NCBI GenBank assembly: GCA_036278435.1
Contig: DASULA010000119.1
Location: forward strand, 1 to 23,456
Direction of reading: 5' to 3'
DNA: 23,456 bases
DNA from: DASULA01 sp036278435
GTDB taxonomy: Bacteria > Actinomycetota > Actinomycetes > Mycobacteriales > DASULA01
The notes beneath the pieces are model-generated. The model was not told the DNA's origin, did not search any database, and was given only the letters and a program-made list of their open reading frames with translations. This document shows positions 7,224 through 13,370 of the stretch, piece after piece (the stretch's first letter is position 1; each line of letters starts with the position of its first letter). The translations under genes were made by a program, and so were the position numbers.

Positions 7224-7751
7224 ATGAGCATCGAGATCTCGAATGAGTCCGGCGACCGGGTGGACGAGCACGCTTTGGCCGTGCTCGCCCGGCACGTCTT
7301 GGACGAGATGGACGTCAACGCGCTCGCCGAGCTGTCCATCCTGCTGGTCGACACGGTCACCATGGAGTCGCTGCACGAGCAGTGGATGGGTGAGCCGGGT
7401 CCGACCGACGTACTGGCCTTCCCGATGGACGAGTTCGATGTCCCGCGCGGACCCGATGACGCCGACCCGAGCCCCACGGTGCTCGGCGACGTTGTGCTGT
7501 GTCCCCGGGTCGCCGCCGACCAGGCGGCCACCGCCGGCCACTCGGCCGAGGACGAACTGCACCTGCTGTGTACGCACGGCGTGCTGCACCTGCTCGGCTA
7601 CGACCACGCCGAGCCGGACCAGCAACGGGAGATGTTCGAACTCCAGGGCCGGCTGCTGGAGTCCTGGCGGGCTGGTCGTGCCGACCGGGTCGTGCCGACA
7701 GCCGACGCCCCCGGAGCCGTCGCGGACACTGGCGGAGACGCCCGGCCGTGA
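7224..7751 (+). CDS. ybeY: endoribonuclease YbeY (rRNA maturation factor)
   Basis: The product is 175 aa. YbeY is a zinc-dependent single-strand endoribonuclease involved in 16S rRNA 3'-end maturation and 70S ribosome quality control. The family motif HxxxHxxxxxH appears as HGVLHLLGYDH, with ligands H118, H122 and H128. The upstream signature GPTDVLAFPMDE and the GDVVLC strand are also present. The C-terminal ~25 residues (ADRVVPTADAPGAVADTGG) are a low-complexity extension. ATG 7224 (MSIEISNESG) matches where the family begins; AGGAG at 7204-7208 is 15 nt away, so initiation is not strongly Shine-Dalgarno driven. The gene follows phoH by 79 bp and overlaps the next gene (GTGA). Confidence 0.95.
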   Translation: MSIEISNESGDRVDEHALAVLARHVLDEMDVNALAELSILLVDTVTMESLHEQWMGEPGPTDVLAFPMDEFDVPRGPDDADPSPTVLGDVVLCPRVAADQAATAGHSAEDELHLLCTHGVLHLLGYDHAEPDQQREMFELQGRLLESWRAGRADRVVPTADAPGAVADTGGDARP

Positions 7752-9067
7752 CGTCCACGGACGTGGTCCTGCTCGTGGTGGCCGCCGCGCTGGTGCCGAT
7801 CGCCGGGTTCTTCGCCGCAGTGGAGTCCGCGCTCGCCCGCGTCTCCCGGGCCCGGGTGGAGGAGTACCGCCGGCGGCGCGACCGCGGCGCTGAGCGGCTC
7901 GCCGGGATCGTCTCGCAGCAGCCCCGGTACACCAACCTGGCGCTGCTGCTGCGGGTGGTGGCCGAACTGCTGGCCACCGTGCTGGTCGCGGTGGTGCTGG
8001 TCAACGCGGTGGGCATGGGCTGGCCGGCGGTGGTCATCGCGGTCGCGGTGATGACCGTGGTGAGTTACGTGCTGGTCGGGGTCGGGCCCAGGACGCTGGG
8101 CCGGCAACACCCCTACGACGTGGCCCTGCGGACCGCGGGGGTGGTGTCGGCGTTGGGGCGGGCGTTGGGGCCGCTGGCCTCGCTGCTCATCCTGATCGGC
8201 AACATGATCACCCCCGGCCGGGGCTTCCGGGAGGGGCCGTTCGCCACCGAGGTGGAACTGCGCGAGCTGGTCGATCTGGCCGAGGCCCGCGGAGTGGTCG
8301 AGCACGGCGAGCGGAACATGATCCATTCGGTGTTCGAACTCGGCGACACCATCGTGCGCGAGGTGATGGTGCCGCGTACCGAGGTGGTCTGGATCGAGGG
8401 CACCAAGTCGGTCCGCCAGGCGCTGGCGCTCGCCCTGCGCAGCGGGTTCTCCCGGATTCCGGTGATCGGCGAGAACGTCGATGACATCGTCGGCGTGGTC
8501 TACCTGAAGGACCTGGTCCGCCGCTCCCAGGACCCCAACGACGGTGGTCGCGGCACCCGGGTCGACGAGGTCATGCGGCCGGCCACGTTCGTGCCGGAGT
8601 CCAAACCGGTGGACGACCTGTTGCGCGAGATGCAGGCCCGCCGGATCCACATGGCGGTCGTCATCGACGAGTACGGCGGCACCGCCGGGCTGGTCACCAT
8701 CGAGGACATCCTGGAGGAGATCGTCGGGGAGATCGCCGACGAGTACGACGTGGAACGGCCGCCGGTCGAGTGGCTCGACCCGGACACCGCGCGGGTGACG
8801 TCCCGGCTGTCGGTGGAGGATCTGGCCGACACGTTCGGGGTGGAACTGTCCGACGGGGATGTCGAGACGGTCGGCGGCCTGCTCGCCCAGGCGCTCGGCC
8901 GGGTACCGATCCCCGGCGCCGACGCGGTGGTTGCCGGGCTGAGGCTGACCGCCGAGAGCGCCGGTGGCCGGCGTAACCGGGTGGACAGCGTGCTGGTGCA
9001 CCGGGTGACCGAGTTCCGCGACCACGACGAGGCAGTCGAGACAGTGGAAGGACGGATCGATGGTTGA
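7748..9067 (+). CDS. CNNM/CorC-type transporter-like membrane protein with CBS pair
   Basis: The product is 439 aa. The N-terminal DUF21/CNNM membrane domain has four hydrophobic segments (starting DVVLLVVAAALVPIAGFFAAVESALA). A soluble part follows with a tandem CBS pair (VMVPRTEVVWIEG ... FSRIPVIGENVDDIVGVVYLKDLV and VMRPATFVPESKPVDDLL ... VIDEYGGTAGLVTIEDILEEIVGEI). A C-terminal CorC/HlyC domain ends the protein. Relatives export Mg2+ or Co2+ in an ATP-sensitive way; the older name hemolysin is misleading. GTG 7748 overlaps the ybeY stop as GTGA, and the 3' end overlaps the next gene by 8 bp. It corresponds in position to Rv2366c. Confidence 0.93.
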   Translation: MTSTDVVLLVVAAALVPIAGFFAAVESALARVSRARVEEYRRRRDRGAERLAGIVSQQPRYTNLALLLRVVAELLATVLVAVVLVNAVGMGWPAVVIAVAVMTVVSYVLVGVGPRTLGRQHPYDVALRTAGVVSALGRALGPLASLLILIGNMITPGRGFREGPFATEVELRELVDLAEARGVVEHGERNMIHSVFELGDTIVREVMVPRTEVVWIEGTKSVRQALALALRSGFSRIPVIGENVDDIVGVVYLKDLVRRSQDPNDGGRGTRVDEVMRPATFVPESKPVDDLLREMQARRIHMAVVIDEYGGTAGLVTIEDILEEIVGEIADEYDVERPPVEWLDPDTARVTSRLSVEDLADTFGVELSDGDVETVGGLLAQALGRVPIPGADAVVAGLRLTAESAGGRRNRVDSVLVHRVTEFRDHDEAVETVEGRIDG

Positions 9068-9458
9068 GCCGACCGCGGGCGGTCCCGGAGCGGGCCCGCT
9101 GGGTCCGGAGGATGTCAAGATCGCCACCCTGGCCCGCGCGTCGCGTGCTCGCACCGGCGCGGCCGAGGGTGCGGCGGTGCGGGACACCGACGGGCGGACC
9201 TACGCGGCGGCCACCGTGGCGTTGCCGTCGCTGGGCCTGACCGCGTTGCAGGTCGCGGTGGCCATGGCGGTGTCCAGCGGCGCGCCCGGCCTGGAGGCCG
9301 CCGCGGTGGTCACCGGTGAGCAGGCGGTGGACCGGGCGGTGGACCAGGCCGGGCTGTCCGCGGTGCGAGACCTCGCGCCGGCGGCGCCGGTGTTCCTGTT
9401 GCGGCCGGACGGTGAACTGTTCGCCACGGTGCGCGACCAGGTCATGTCCGGATCCTGA
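9060..9458 (+). CDS. cytidine-deaminase-fold protein lacking the zinc site
   Basis: The product is 132 aa and lies where actinobacteria carry a small deaminase-like gene between the CBS protein and era (Rv2365c in M. tuberculosis). The cytidine deaminase pattern can be followed: RTGAAEGAAVRDTDGRTYAAATV matches the usual VGAA-x-DGRxYxGxNVE strand region. However, the C/H-A-E zinc and catalytic motif is replaced by LTALQVAVAMA, and the PCxxC motif by LSAVRDLAP. There is no cysteine at all in the protein. It is therefore predicted not to deaminate; a scaffolding role is conceivable but unproven. ATG 9060 overlaps the upstream gene by 8 bp. Confidence 0.85.
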   Translation: MVEPTAGGPGAGPLGPEDVKIATLARASRARTGAAEGAAVRDTDGRTYAAATVALPSLGLTALQVAVAMAVSSGAPGLEAAAVVTGEQAVDRAVDQAGLSAVRDLAPAAPVFLLRPDGELFATVRDQVMSGS

Positions 9459-9474
9459 GTTCGCCGAGTCGCGG

Positions 9475-10053
9475 TCAGCCGACCGCGATGAACCCGAACT
9501 GCTGGTTGGCGCCACGGTGGCAGGTGTACTGGATGATCGGCGTGCTGTTCGCGGTGGACGCGCCCCTGACGTCGAGGCACTTGCCGCTGTGTCGGGCCAC
9601 CAGTTCGTAGTAGCCACGCTGGATCTCGACCAGACTCCACTGCTGGTTCGCGCCGCGGTGGCAGGTGTACTGGATCACCTGGGTGCTGTTGGCGTGTGAC
9701 GCCCCGGTGACGTCGAGGCACTTGCCGCTGTGCCGGACGACCAGTTCGTAGTAGCCGCGCTGGATCTGCACCAGCCGCCATTCCTGGTTGGCGCCGCGGT
9801 GGCAGGTGTACTGGATGATCGGCGTGCTGTTCGCGGTGGACGCGCCCCTGACGTCGACACACTTGCCGCTGTGCCTGATCACGATCTCGTAGTAGGTGTA
9901 CGCCGCGGCCTGGGGGCCGGCCGTGACGGGCCCCGTTGATGCGGTCGACGCCGCGTTCGCCATCGACCCGCCACCGAGTCCGGTGACCGTGCTGACGGCG
10001 ACGAACGCCGCCACCGCCAGGATTCTGGCCAGTCGCCATCGAGTCTTCACCAT
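9475..10053 (-). CDS. secreted ricin-B-type beta-trefoil lectin
   Basis: The product is 192 aa. A signal peptide (MVKTRWRLARILAVAAFVAVSTV, then a small-residue region ending ANA at about 34) predicts Sec export. The mature part has three 47-residue repeats beginning at Y54. Each carries YYE-[IL]-V, HSGKC-[VL]-DV, ANST and IQYTCHRGANQ. They end with the trefoil QxW motif as QEW, QQW and a degenerate QQF, so the third lobe has lost its Trp. The Cys pair in each repeat can form the usual lobe disulfide. Carbohydrate binding is the family function; the ligand is unknown. Start ATG 10053 has a strong site (AGAGGAG, about 5 nt away). It is antisense to its neighbours and interrupts the usual deaminase-like/era adjacency. 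No catalytic domain is attached. Confidence 0.9.
   Translation of the reverse strand: MVKTRWRLARILAVAAFVAVSTVTGLGGGSMANAASTASTGPVTAGPQAAAYTYYEIVIRHSGKCVDVRGASTANSTPIIQYTCHRGANQEWRLVQIQRGYYELVVRHSGKCLDVTGASHANSTQVIQYTCHRGANQQWSLVEIQRGYYELVARHSGKCLDVRGASTANSTPIIQYTCHRGANQQFGFIAVG
9478..9894 (-). repeat. three tandem 141-bp repeats inside the lectin gene
   Basis: Units are 9894-9754, 9753-9613 and 9612-9478 (the last slightly short). The period is exactly 141 bp (47 codons). Units 1 and 3 share long identical DNA, for example the ANSTPIIQYTCHRGANQ segment, more similar than function requires. This indicates recent internal duplication or gene conversion. Confidence 0.85.
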
Positions 10054-10602
10054 TGTTACTCCTCTGCCGAAAAGTGTGTGGATCCCGCTATCGACACCGT
10101 CTTTTCCGGACAGACGCCAATTGCCGTTCTCCGCGCCCGCTGTCAAGGACGGTGGGCGGCGCGTGCGCGTGACGTCGACGGTGCGATCCGAAATCCAATG
10201 ACATGGGTTGGGCGAGGAATACCGTCGCCGCCGCCGCCAGTCGCTGTCAAGGGTGAAAATCCGCCCCCGTAAGGGTGACCCGGGTGAACAACAAACCCCG
10301 CATTCAGGTGGGCCATGTCGAAATTGGACGAGTGGGTCGGGGGCTGTCCGGCACTTTCCGTACAAAGCAATACGCTGGCCGGGCCGGAGCGACATGTTTT
10401 CACCCGCCACACCCCAGTGGGGACCCAAGTCGACCGCTCTCGGTTCCCGTAGGCCGGCGTCGAAGTTCCACCAGTGCCGCACGACCCGCTCGGCCGTCAC
10501 GGTGGTCACGCCCTGCCAGGCGTACCCCTTGGCAAGTAATCTGGAGTAGGTCAAGAACTTGAATGTTTCTACCTGCTCGGGCTATGCCGCGCATGGTGGA
10601 CA
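10054..10602. other. 549-bp gap between the divergent lectin and era genes
   Basis: No convincing complete gene is seen. The part near the lectin start is lower in GC than the flanks and should hold the lectin promoter. The part from about 10414 to 10554 reads in a coding-like way on the minus strand (GYAWQGVTTVTAERVVRHWW...) in the lectin frame, possibly a gene remnant. On the plus strand TTGAAT (10559-10564) and TATGCC (10583-10588), 18 bp apart, are a weak candidate promoter for era. Confidence 0.5.
10138..10252 (-). repeat. two copies of CCTTGACAGCG upstream of the lectin gene
   Basis: The 11-bp word occurs at 10138-10148 and 10242-10252 (minus-strand sense), 104 bp apart, about ten helical turns. 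Each contains TTGACA, the consensus -35 hexamer. No good -10 box was found at 17 bp from either, so they may be activator or repressor sites or alternative -35 elements. Confidence 0.4.
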
Positions 10603-11502
10603 ATGCCGGGCGTGACCTTCCGCAGCGGATTCGCATGTTTCGTGGGCCGGCCCAACGCCGGCAAGTCCACCCTGATCAACGCGCTGGTCGGCGCGAAAAT
10701 CGCCATCACGAGCACGCGACCGCAGACCACCCGGCACGCCGTGCGCGGCATCCTGAACCGGTCGGACGCCCAACTGGTGGTGGTCGACACCCCGGGGCTA
10801 CACAAGCCCCGCACCCTGCTCGGCCAACGCCTCAACGATTTGGTCCGGGCCACCTGGGCCGAGGTGGACGTGGTGGGCTTCTGCGTGCCGGCCGACGAGC
10901 GGATCGGGCCCGGAGACAGGTTCATCGCCCGCGAACTGGCCGCGTTGGGGCGTACCCCGGTGGTCGGCGTGGTCACCAAGACCGACCTGGTGTCCCGGGA
11001 ACGGGTCGCCGAGCAGTTGGTCGAGCTGTCCGCGCTGGCCGAGTTCGCCGATCTCATCCCGGTGTCGGCGGTGACCGCGTTCCAGGTTGGTGTGCTGGCC
11101 GACCTGCTGGCCGCCACCCTGCCCGAGGGCCGGCCGCTCTACCCCGAGGGGGAACTGACCGACGAGCCGGAGCAGACCCTGGTGGCCGAGCTGATCCGGG
11201 AGGCCGCCCTGGAGGGGGTGCGCGACGAGTTGCCACACTCGATCGCGGTCACCGTGGAGGAGATGATCCCCCGCGAGGGCCGGCCGGACCTGCTCGACGT
11301 GCACGCCACCGTGTACGTCGAGCGGCCCAGCCAGAAGGCGATCGTGCTGGGCGCCCGGGGGGAGCGGATGAAGCAGGTCGGCACGGTGGCCCGGCACCAG
11401 ATCGAGGCGCTGCTGGGCAGCCGCGTCTACCTGGACCTGCACGTCAAGATCGCCCGGGACTGGCAGCGCGACCCCCGCCAACTCCGCCGCCTCGGCTTCT
11501 GA
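10603..11502 (+). CDS. era: GTPase Era
   Basis: The product is 299 aa, the usual size. Era is an essential GTPase that binds the 3' end of 16S rRNA and assists 30S assembly. The G domain has G1 GRPNAGKST (about 13-21), the G2 region with TRPQTTRH, G3 DTPG and G4 TKTD. A C-terminal KH domain follows (ERPSQKAIVLGARGERMKQVG ... LDLHVKIARDWQRD). ATG 10603 is taken as start; GTG 10612 is a close alternative and neither has a clear Shine-Dalgarno. Era works in the same process as YbeY, consistent with their linkage, though the lectin gene and its gap now separate era from the phoH operon and it needs its own promoter. Confidence 0.96.
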   Translation: MPGVTFRSGFACFVGRPNAGKSTLINALVGAKIAITSTRPQTTRHAVRGILNRSDAQLVVVDTPGLHKPRTLLGQRLNDLVRATWAEVDVVGFCVPADERIGPGDRFIARELAALGRTPVVGVVTKTDLVSRERVAEQLVELSALAEFADLIPVSAVTAFQVGVLADLLAATLPEGRPLYPEGELTDEPEQTLVAELIREAALEGVRDELPHSIAVTVEEMIPREGRPDLLDVHATVYVERPSQKAIVLGARGERMKQVGTVARHQIEALLGSRVYLDLHVKIARDWQRDPRQLRRLGF

Positions 11503-11525
11503 GTAGCAGCCCGGGGAGGATGTCG

Positions 11526-11774
11526 ATGGTCAGGATGGTGACGGTTCCGGGGCTGTTCCCGCCGCCGGACTACGCCCACGTGGCCGTGTACGTGGTCGCC
11601 GCCGACCCGGCGGACCTGGGCACGGTGTGAAATGTGGTGCGCGCATCCAGCCTGGCCGTTCGCTCGGCGGCAAGCCCGCACACGTCCACCCTCCTGGGCG
11701 TGTCCTGCCTGGGCTACCCCGGCCAACTCGTCGAGATCGCGGCGGTTGCGTCGGTCCCCGGCAACGGGGCCTGA
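11526..11774 (+). pseudogene. RidA-family gene remnant (internal deletion plus stop codon)
   Basis: ATG 11526 (ATG 11520 also in frame), after GGGGAGG, opens MVRMVTVPGLFPPPDYAHVAV, a typical RidA-family N-terminus. It runs straight into YVVAADPADLGTV, which in intact relatives comes much later in the protein. A block of roughly 50-60 residues holding most of the active-site region is missing. A TGA at 11628-11630 then stands where Trp is expected. Reading on in the same frame gives NVVRASSLAV ... STLLGVSCLGYPGQLVEIAAVASV to TGA 11772-11774, the RidA C-terminus. RidA proteins hydrolyse reactive enamine/imine intermediates; this copy cannot. It marks the edge between the conserved block and the eroded region. 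Confidence 0.8.
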
Positions 11775-12006
11775 CTCACCGGATTACCTCACTCACCAGA
11801 CCAGCGCCGGAGAGCTCCTCATGTCTGAAATGCCCGGTAAGAGGTACTCTCGGAGTAACCCCCAGCCTACGGTCGAGAACTCCATGATCTTGGAAGCCCG
11901 TGCCTGTCGCGTTCCCAGAACCCCGTCGAACTGACAGATCGTCAAGAATCGGGCGTCAAGCGACTACGGCGAAGCCCTGCTGCCCGCACGCCCGCCCTGG
12001 GGCACG
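11775..12006. other. non-coding gap between the RidA remnant and the XRE gene
   Basis: No supported gene is seen. A 37-codon plus-strand ORF at 11821-11934 (MSEMPGKRYSRSNPQ...) has a GGAGAG site 7 nt upstream but no recognisable family and is probably chance. The gap contains the left copy (11949-11980) of a direct repeat found again at 12887-12918. Confidence 0.5.
11949..11980 (+). repeat. left copy of direct repeat flanking the DUF2975/XRE operon
   Basis: The 32-bp segment matches 12887-12918 at 27 of 32 positions, including the uninterrupted CGAAGCCCTGC. The two copies bracket the operon and its promoter. Confidence 0.55.
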
Positions 12007-12228
12007 TCATCCGCCCGCGGTGTCCTCGGCCTGGAAGCGCAGCAGGTCGCCCGGCTGGCATTTGAGCACCTCGCAGAGCGCGGCGAGCGTCGCGAAGCGC
12101 ACCGCCTTGGCGCGGCCGTTCTTGAGTACCGCCAGGTTGGCGGGCGTGATCCCTACGCGGTCCGCGAGCTCGCCCACGGACATCTTCCGTCTGGCCAGCA
12201 TCACGTCGATGTCGACGGCGATCGGCAT
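12007..12228 (-). CDS. small XRE-family HTH regulator (partner of DUF2975 protein)
   Basis: The product is 73 aa, almost entirely a Cro/CI-type helix-turn-helix: RKMSVGELADRVGITPANLAVLKNGRAKAVRFATLAALCEVLKCQPGDLL. This matches the compact YozG-like regulators that nearly always sit next to a DUF2975 membrane protein. Its ATG shares a base with the DUF2975 stop (TGATG), so the two are translationally coupled. It is the best candidate to bind the 21-bp palindrome in the operon promoter and autoregulate; that is inference from context. Confidence 0.9.
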   Translation of the reverse strand: MPIAVDIDVMLARRKMSVGELADRVGITPANLAVLKNGRAKAVRFATLAALCEVLKCQPGDLLRFQAEDTAGG

Positions 12229-12713
12229 CAGATCACCTCGTCCAACTCGGCCCGCATCTGCGACGCTTCGACGTCGCGCGCGACGGCCTGGGCGAGCAGC
12301 ATCCGAAGCACGAGCACGATGAGCGCGACGCCCAGGATTGCCACGCCGACCCCGCCCATGATGACGGTGACGCCCGGGTCGGCCCGCTGGCCGGGCGCGT
12401 TGAGGACCGTGACCGCGAACCACTCGAGGGCAGCCGCCACGATCGCGCCGATCACGACATCCACGTACCGGAAGGCGGCGTGGGAGAACACGGTTCCGCG
12501 TCGTACCATCCTCACCAGCCGCCGTACGCAGACCAGGGCGACCTGGACCGACACCATGCCCAGGATCGTGATCACGCGCAGCGGGGTCAGCGGGAGCGAC
12601 CCGTCCTCCGGGTCGGTGGCCAACGCCCACACCATCGATGCCTGTACGAACACGGTGCCGGCGAGCACCACCACGAGCACGGCGCGCAGCGCACCCACTG
12701 CCAGCTTTCCCAT
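12228..12713 (-). CDS. DUF2975 family membrane protein
   Basis: The product is 161 aa with four predicted transmembrane helices: ALRAVLVVVLAGTVFVQASMV, VITILGMVSVQVALVCV, YVDVVIGAIVAAALEWFAVTVL and MGGVGVAILGVALIVLVLRML. The linker VRRGTVFSHAAFRYV matches the family's G-x-x-F-x-x-x-x-x-x-x-x motif between helices two and three. Function is unknown; the constant pairing with a small XRE regulator suggests a membrane sensor or modulator of that regulator. ATG 12713 is preferred because GGAAGG lies 6 nt upstream; ATG 12719 is too close to that site. It is the first gene of a two-gene operon. Confidence 0.85.
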   Translation of the reverse strand: MGKLAVGALRAVLVVVLAGTVFVQASMVWALATDPEDGSLPLTPLRVITILGMVSVQVALVCVRRLVRMVRRGTVFSHAAFRYVDVVIGAIVAAALEWFAVTVLNAPGQRADPGVTVIMGGVGVAILGVALIVLVLRMLLAQAVARDVEASQMRAELDEVI

Positions 12714-12742
12714 ACCCATCCTTCCATCGAGTCGCGATGGGA

Positions 12743-12763
12743 ATCTATCGACTTTCGATAGAT
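12743..12763. promoter_or_regulatory. 21-bp palindromic operator before the DUF2975/XRE operon
   Basis: ATCTATCGA (12743-12751) and TCGATAGAT (12755-12763) are perfect 9-bp inverted arms around CTT. The site lies 30 bp upstream of ATG 12713. On the minus strand it overlaps TAGATT (12747-12742), a reasonable -10 box. A bound dimer would block transcription. The small XRE protein encoded downstream is the likely binder. Confidence 0.75.
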
Positions 12764-12834
12764 GAAGCGAGGGCTGTGACGGAGGGTGGGCGGCGGTTTC
12801 GCACCGTGGCGGGACGCTGCCGCCCTGGCATGGC

Positions 12835-12846
12835 GTTCGCGCGAAC
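12835..12846. repeat. 12-bp perfect palindrome
   Basis: GTTCGCGCGAAC reads the same on both strands and lies in the gap upstream of the DUF2975 operon. It may be a regulator site; nothing else supports it. Confidence 0.3.
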
Positions 12847-12886
12847 CGTCCTGATCTTGTCGATGTCAACCTCGCTTGCGCACAAA

Positions 12887-12918
12887 TCGGACGCCACCCG
12901 ACTACGCCGAAGCCCTGC
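12887..12918 (+). repeat. right copy of direct repeat, abutting the palindrome array
   Basis: This is the second copy of the 32-bp repeat at 11949-11980 (27 of 32 identical). It ends 9 bp before the left inverted repeat of the palindromic array at 12928. Confidence 0.55.
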
Positions 12919-12927
12919 CCTCGCGCC

Positions 12928-13170
12928 CCTTTGACCTGCTCCACATGTGGAGCGGGCCCGGTCTTGCTCCCATACGTGGAGCAGGTTCGGTCGTTCGGTC
13001 TTGCTCCGTATTTCGAGCAGGTCCTGTGTTGCTCCGCATATGGAGTGGGCCTGGTGCTGCTTTGGATATGGAGCGGGTTGGTGCTGCTCTTTGTGTGGGG
13101 CAGGTCAGGGTGTGTTGCTTCACATCCGGAGCGGGCTTGCTGTTGCTTTGGATATGGAGCAGGTCAAAGG
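12928..13170. repeat. array of eight tandem palindromic units bounded by 15-bp inverted repeats
   Basis: Eight degenerate palindromes of the form GCTCC-N5/7-GGAGC start at 12938, 12966, 13003, 13031, 13059, 13086, 13117 and 13145. The step is mostly 27-28 bp, with single steps of 37 and 31. The first core, GCTCCACATGTGGAGC, is a perfect 16-bp palindrome. Between units the spacer resembles CAGGTCCTGTGTT or GGGCCTGGTGCT. The whole block opens with CCTTTGACCTGCTCC (12928-12942) and closes with its exact reverse complement (13156-13170). So the two halves of one larger palindrome now enclose the array. It is GT/CT-rich, unlike the flanks, and no gene is supported in it. Possible roles are a protein-binding array, a mobile palindromic element, or a structured RNA. 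Confidence 0.85.
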
Positions 13171-13370
13171 AAGCGACCGGTGACGATTCGGTTGACGCTA
13201 AATCTGCGGGTCTGTGGGCTGAGGTAGGCGATGGTCGGTTGACGCCGGGATTGAGGACGGAGGCGCCGATGGTTAAGCCGATGCGGGATCTGGGAGCGGG
13301 GGGCTCCGGTGGAAGGAAGGTCGCGGTGTTGAGGGAAGGCGCGAAACAGACGGGTCGGTTCCGGTTCTGG
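13171..13370. other. non-coding gap after the palindrome array
   Basis: No gene, tRNA or clear hairpin is seen. CGGTTGACGC occurs twice (around 13190 and 13238). The sequence is G-rich on the plus strand and has no codon pattern, consistent with decayed DNA. Confidence 0.4.

Noticed and set aside
9475..10554. 359-aa version of the lectin starting at 10554
   Set aside because: ATG 10053 has a strong ribosome-binding site and directly precedes a signal peptide; a 167-residue extension would bury it.
11821..11934. 37-codon ORF MSEMPGKRYSRSNPQ... with a GGAGAG site
   Set aside because: Too short, no family, weak codon bias, in a decayed region; mentioned only in the gap description.
12928..13170. 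CRISPR array
   Set aside because: The units themselves are palindromic and degenerate with spacers of only ~11-12 bp that resemble each other; there are no cas genes nearby.
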